Origin: Streblospio benedicti
Taxonomy: Eukaryota > Annelida > Polychaeta > Spionida > Spionidae
Length of the DNA stretch: 64,000 bases
Assembly (NCBI GenBank): GCA_019095985.1
Contig: CM032663.1
Location: 33,422,988-33,486,987, forward strand
Direction: 5' to 3'
This document shows positions 62,473-64,000 of this stretch, piece after piece. Below the pieces are notes generated by a model that saw only the letters and a program-made list of their open reading frames with translations, made no database searches and was not told where the DNA came from. Both the position numbers and the translations under genes were made by a program. How positions within the stretch are numbered: position 1 is the first letter of the stretch; every line of letters starts with the position of its first letter.

Positions 62473-63480
62473 CGTTGTCATTGTCGTTGTCGTTGTCGTC
62501 ACAATTACTTGTCCATTTCAGCTAACATCCCAGGTCGCTGCACTGTTTTCGATTCAGGAATGTGATGTGCTGTATTTGAAAAACTATGAAAATGAACAAC
62601 AAATAAAGCAAGCAAATAATGTTCTCATACTCTTGGCATTGAAGGTATAAGACATCACTAAAATTCTATGCTGCAATTAAATGTCACATATAAATTATGT
62701 GTTAAGATTGTTGTGGATAGTAATACCGTATTTATTATGTTTCAGCGTCTCCTGGAACTTGCTGATGATTGCATAGACAAAAGGGACGAAAATCCAGAAT
62801 GGAAACCAGCAGAGAAACCGATTGTCACATTGAATGGAATGCCGTATGAATTAGATCCTGACACTAACCAGTTGACTCCACTTGTGAACCGAATGTCACA
62901 AATCGATTTGGCGCAACCACCCCAACAATTCTACCAGAATCCCCAGCAGATGCCTCAGCAACCACTAATGTATGGTGGCAATCATATGTACCCTCAAGGA
63001 GGAATGTCTGGCTTCCAAATGGGCAATCAGCAAGGAATGTTTCCTTGCCAGCAACCAAATGTTTCTCAACCGGTGACAATTCCACCAAATAACATGCACC
63101 AGCAGGCCAGCACACAGCAACAATTGAATACCAGTATGCAACACCATGCCCAAGGAAACGAGCCACAGATTAGAATCAGTAGACATGACAATGATGATAA
63201 CTGCCAGCAATTTCAACAGGCTCCATCCGACACCCTAAACCCATTAACATTGAAAGCAAACCAAGACGGCACTTTTAATGCATTGTCGAGAGAACACAGC
63301 ATTATGCCCCATAAACAACAAGTTCTTAACCAGAATCAGAACCAAAAAGAACTGGTTACTCCTCAGACACAAACGAATGTTGAAGCTCCTGTCACTCAAC
63401 AGATGAAACCACCGATTCCTACGAAACCAAAACCCAGGGGTGAGATAGAAAGTTGCAAACCTTCTATCAGTAATGGATAA
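42110..63480 (+). CDS. Gene D: PH domain - tandem IFI44-like GTPase - Q-rich tail
   Basis: Exons used: 42110-42139, 42933-43000, 43344-43422, 47929-48033, 48399-48494, 48695-48734, 49377-49546, microexon 49684-49698, 49895-50107, 50561-50704, 51462-51542, 51907-51988, 52146-52346, 59948-60047, 60362-60416, 60745-60921, 61099-61245, 61364-61453, 61865-61946, 62170-62267, 62522-62644, 62746-63480; 976 residues, phase-continuous. Residues about 11-125 are a PH domain of the ARHGAP9/12/15 kind (KNWRKSYAVT, LLFYKDKK, ELDIVGA, RRHVIS, final W-x-x-W-F-x-A-L). Next come YEDV (153-156), an acidic run, polyproline and PWR. The first GTPase has GAVGSGKS (232-239), DVMG (292-295) and THVD (383-386). The second has GPIGSGKS (515-522), DNMG (571-574) and TKID (667-670). 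Residues 733-976 are mostly Q/N/P-rich, with PPIPTKPKPR near the end (SH3-type). The model skips duplicate exons in copies 2 and 4. Confidence 0.78.
42195..42552. mobile_element. MITE in intron 1 of gene D, copy 1
   Basis: Terminal inverted repeats AGGGAACGATCATAAATGAC... and ...TTATTTATGATCGTTCCCT flank GC-rich and homopolymer inner sequence. The same element is at the matching place in the duplicate, so it was present before duplication. Confidence 0.75.
44108..44247. mobile_element. Small MITE present only in copy 1
   Basis: Ends GGCATCGATCATTTGATCTC and GAGATCAAATGGTCGATGCC are inverted. Copy 2 reads CAATTAGAAAGC across the same place (about 47581), while copy 1 reads CAATTA-element-TAGAAAGC. 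This gives a TA target duplication and an empty site in the sister copy. Confidence 0.75.
44946..44998. repeat. (GTTC)n microsatellite
   Basis: About 13 units in copy 2. Copy 1 has only about three units at the same place (41836-41847), so the tract changed length after duplication. Confidence 0.85.
45363..45682. mobile_element. MITE in intron 1 of gene D, copy 2
   Basis: This is the counterpart of 42195-42552, with shortened internal simple-sequence tracts. Confidence 0.75.
49684..49698 (+). CDS. Candidate 15-nt microexon of gene D
   Basis: CTTTTACAG|AACCTGGATCTGCCA|GTGAGA keeps phase and adds N-L-D-L-P between the WR exon and the P-loop exon. Acceptor, exon and donor are unchanged in the duplicate (54701-54715), although an indel lies just after. 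Skipping it also keeps frame, so its use is unproven. Confidence 0.4.
51145..51205. repeat. (TTTC)n microsatellite
   Basis: An intronic tetranucleotide tract. The duplicate has a longer, interrupted version at about 57004-57090. Confidence 0.85.
52690..53375 (+). mobile_element. Retroelement coding fragment (fossil), copy 1
   Basis: The 3' part resembles the C-terminal stretch that follows the endonuclease region in some Penelope-like or related retroelements (a T-R-E-x-I-P-K-R...S-L-N-R-N-x-G-L-R pattern). It is broken and truncated by the assembly gap. The same sequence lies at about 58460-59176. Family assignment is tentative. Confidence 0.35.
53128..53153. repeat. (GACA)n short tandem repeat
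   Basis: About six units here and two to three in the duplicate (about 58848). Confidence 0.7.
53376..53475. other. Assembly gap (100 N)
   Basis: Exactly 100 unknown bases separate the two copies of the GTPase-domain duplication. A round number suggests a gap of unknown real size. Confidence 0.95.
53476..53741. other. Unassigned sequence between gap and duplicate
   Basis: This has no counterpart at the start of copy 1 and no recognised feature. Confidence 0.4.
55828..56669 (+). mobile_element. TTGCGTCGC...CTAG element, copy 2, with expanded (TG)n
   Basis: It begins TTGCGTCGCTTTCAGC and ends with the hairpin AGTGTTC-TT-GAACACT, then TTGAT-CTAG followed by T. The sister copy reads straight through (CATGTTGTTGAAATTTGC at about 50782-50799), so the insertion is precise, with either no target duplication or a 3-bp TTG. 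It matches 11475-12198. About 330 bp of its length is an internal TG array. Confidence 0.65.
55889..56222. repeat. (TG)n microsatellite, about 330 bp
   Basis: A nearly pure TG tract with scattered CTG and CG interruptions. It produces long spurious open frames (Cys-Val or His-Thr repeats) on both strands, which are not genes. Confidence 0.95.
58460..59176 (+). mobile_element. Retroelement coding fragment (fossil), copy 2
   Basis: This is the counterpart of 52690-53375 and slightly longer. It is broken; the same tentative Penelope-like or related assignment applies. Confidence 0.35.
59177..59947. other. Intron sequence of gene D before the second GTPase domain
   Basis: Very AT-rich beyond 59560. 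No gene or clear repeat is recognised. Confidence 0.4.
60466..60500. repeat. Perfect 35-bp palindrome
   Basis: CCACAGATTAGTTAAAC-T-GTTTAACTAATCTGTGG: 17-bp perfect arms around one base, 50 bp past the end of exon 60362-60416. It may be a MITE remnant or a structured intron element. Confidence 0.85.
62371..62471. repeat. (TTG)n(CTG)n trinucleotide repeat
   Basis: About 27 uninterrupted CTG units follow several TTG units in the intron between exons 62170-62267 and 62522-62644, ending about 50 bp before the acceptor. Leu or Ala homopolymer frames across it are not genes. Confidence 0.95.
62746..63480 (+). other. Last exon of gene D: Q/N/P-rich, prion-like tail
   Basis: After the family's C-terminal helix (RLLELADDC) comes E-W-K-P-A-E-K-P-I-V, then about 200 residues rich in Gln, Asn, Pro and Met with few charges (QQFYQNPQQMPQQ, TQQQLNTSMQ, QNQNQKE). 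It closes with a PPIPTKPKPR proline motif and TAA at 63478-63480. The third-position pattern and a single open frame of 245 codons support real coding. Such tails often drive condensation or bind SH3 and WW partners; here that is inference. Confidence 0.8.
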
Positions 63481-64000
63481 CTCATTCTGGTTGAATGTAG
63501 TGCAAACATGTATAGTCCGTTTCCAACCTCTTCACGGCGAACTTTCTTTTTATTAAAAGCGAGTGTTTAGTGTTTCATATTGGGGTATGTCATTCAATAA
63601 TATATACCTCCATTTTAGTATCCCAATAGACAAGGAGATCATCAGAAGACTTATCATCAACACACCAGTTAAGAACTGTTATAGGGGACTCAATTGTGAA
63701 CATTAATTTGTGGTCAAAAATTATCAAAAAAGTTTATAGCGTTAGATTAGTATATCTTGCATCAAATAGGAAAGAATATATATTTCTAAATTTATAAATG
63801 GACTCTTCATACCATAATGCTGAACATCTGACTATTTCTAAATATTTCTGTTTATCGACATACATTATGAACCTCTGTAAATATATAGATATTTCAGAAA
63901 TCACTGCAAAGAAATCACATAAATTATATTAATTTTAAAAAGTCTAACCTGGTTAAGGGGCTTGATTTTTTTTTTAGATATATTGCATATAATGCTAGTA
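63481..64000. other. 3' flank of gene D
   Basis: Probably 3' UTR. A variant ATTAAA signal occurs at about 63552; no canonical AATAAA is seen. No further gene starts before the right edge. Confidence 0.35.

Noticed and set aside
62260-62525. Poly-Leu and poly-Ala open frames
   Set aside because: They are the intronic CTG repeat. The flanking gene D exons are in phase without it.

Overview
The window is AT-rich, intron-dense metazoan nuclear DNA with many small transposons and microsatellites and one assembly gap (N run, 53376-53475). The gene families (SMN-type Tudor, and an expansion of GTPases resembling vertebrate interferon-induced protein 44, IFI44) and the high repeat polymorphism suggest a marine invertebrate. 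An invertebrate deuterostome such as a hemichordate is my best guess, but I cannot name the species.

The core is a cluster of four related multi-exon genes, called A to D here. A (+, 6014-14585) and B (-, 17338-25826) lie tail to tail. B and C (+, 27592-35561) lie head to head. D (+, 42110-63480) follows. Each gene encodes two IFI44-like GTPase domains in tandem. The exon sizes and phases are nearly the same in both halves of a protein and across all four genes, so one domain-duplication event probably preceded the expansion. I built the gene models by hand from GT/AG splice sites, unbroken phase across every junction, and family motifs (WR before the P-loop, GxxxxGKS, D-x-M-G, FNP, T-[HKN]-x-D, and a C-terminal DIL-type helix).

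What differs between the four is the part outside the GTPase pair. A starts MGNS (possible N-myristoylation). B starts with a coiled coil. C ends in a hydrophobic tail anchor. D starts with a PH domain and an acidic/polyproline linker and ends in a 244-residue Q/N/P-rich tail. Three of the four modules could dock a GTPase on membranes by different means. This is the most interesting system in the window.

Gene D is interrupted by two tandem segmental duplications: 41205-44319 with 44320-47673 (PH exons), and about 48770-53375 with about 53742-59176 (first GTPase domain). In both cases the upstream copy reads cleanly and the downstream copy has frameshifted exons. Gene C has a one-base lesion in a T run inside its first P-loop exon.

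Other content: the 5' exon of a Tudor-domain gene at the left edge (-, 204-1006), and a small secreted cysteine-containing peptide gene (-, 37458-39145) with a TATA box and a CRE upstream. Mobile elements include two Helitron-type elements with diagnostic 3' hairpins, a Penelope-like element fossil with inverted terminal repeats inside an intron of B, a 2-kb fold-back element inside an intron of C, a tRNA-derived SINE, and at least seven MITE-like hairpins. Two element insertions can be dated relative to the duplications, because the sister copy keeps the empty site.
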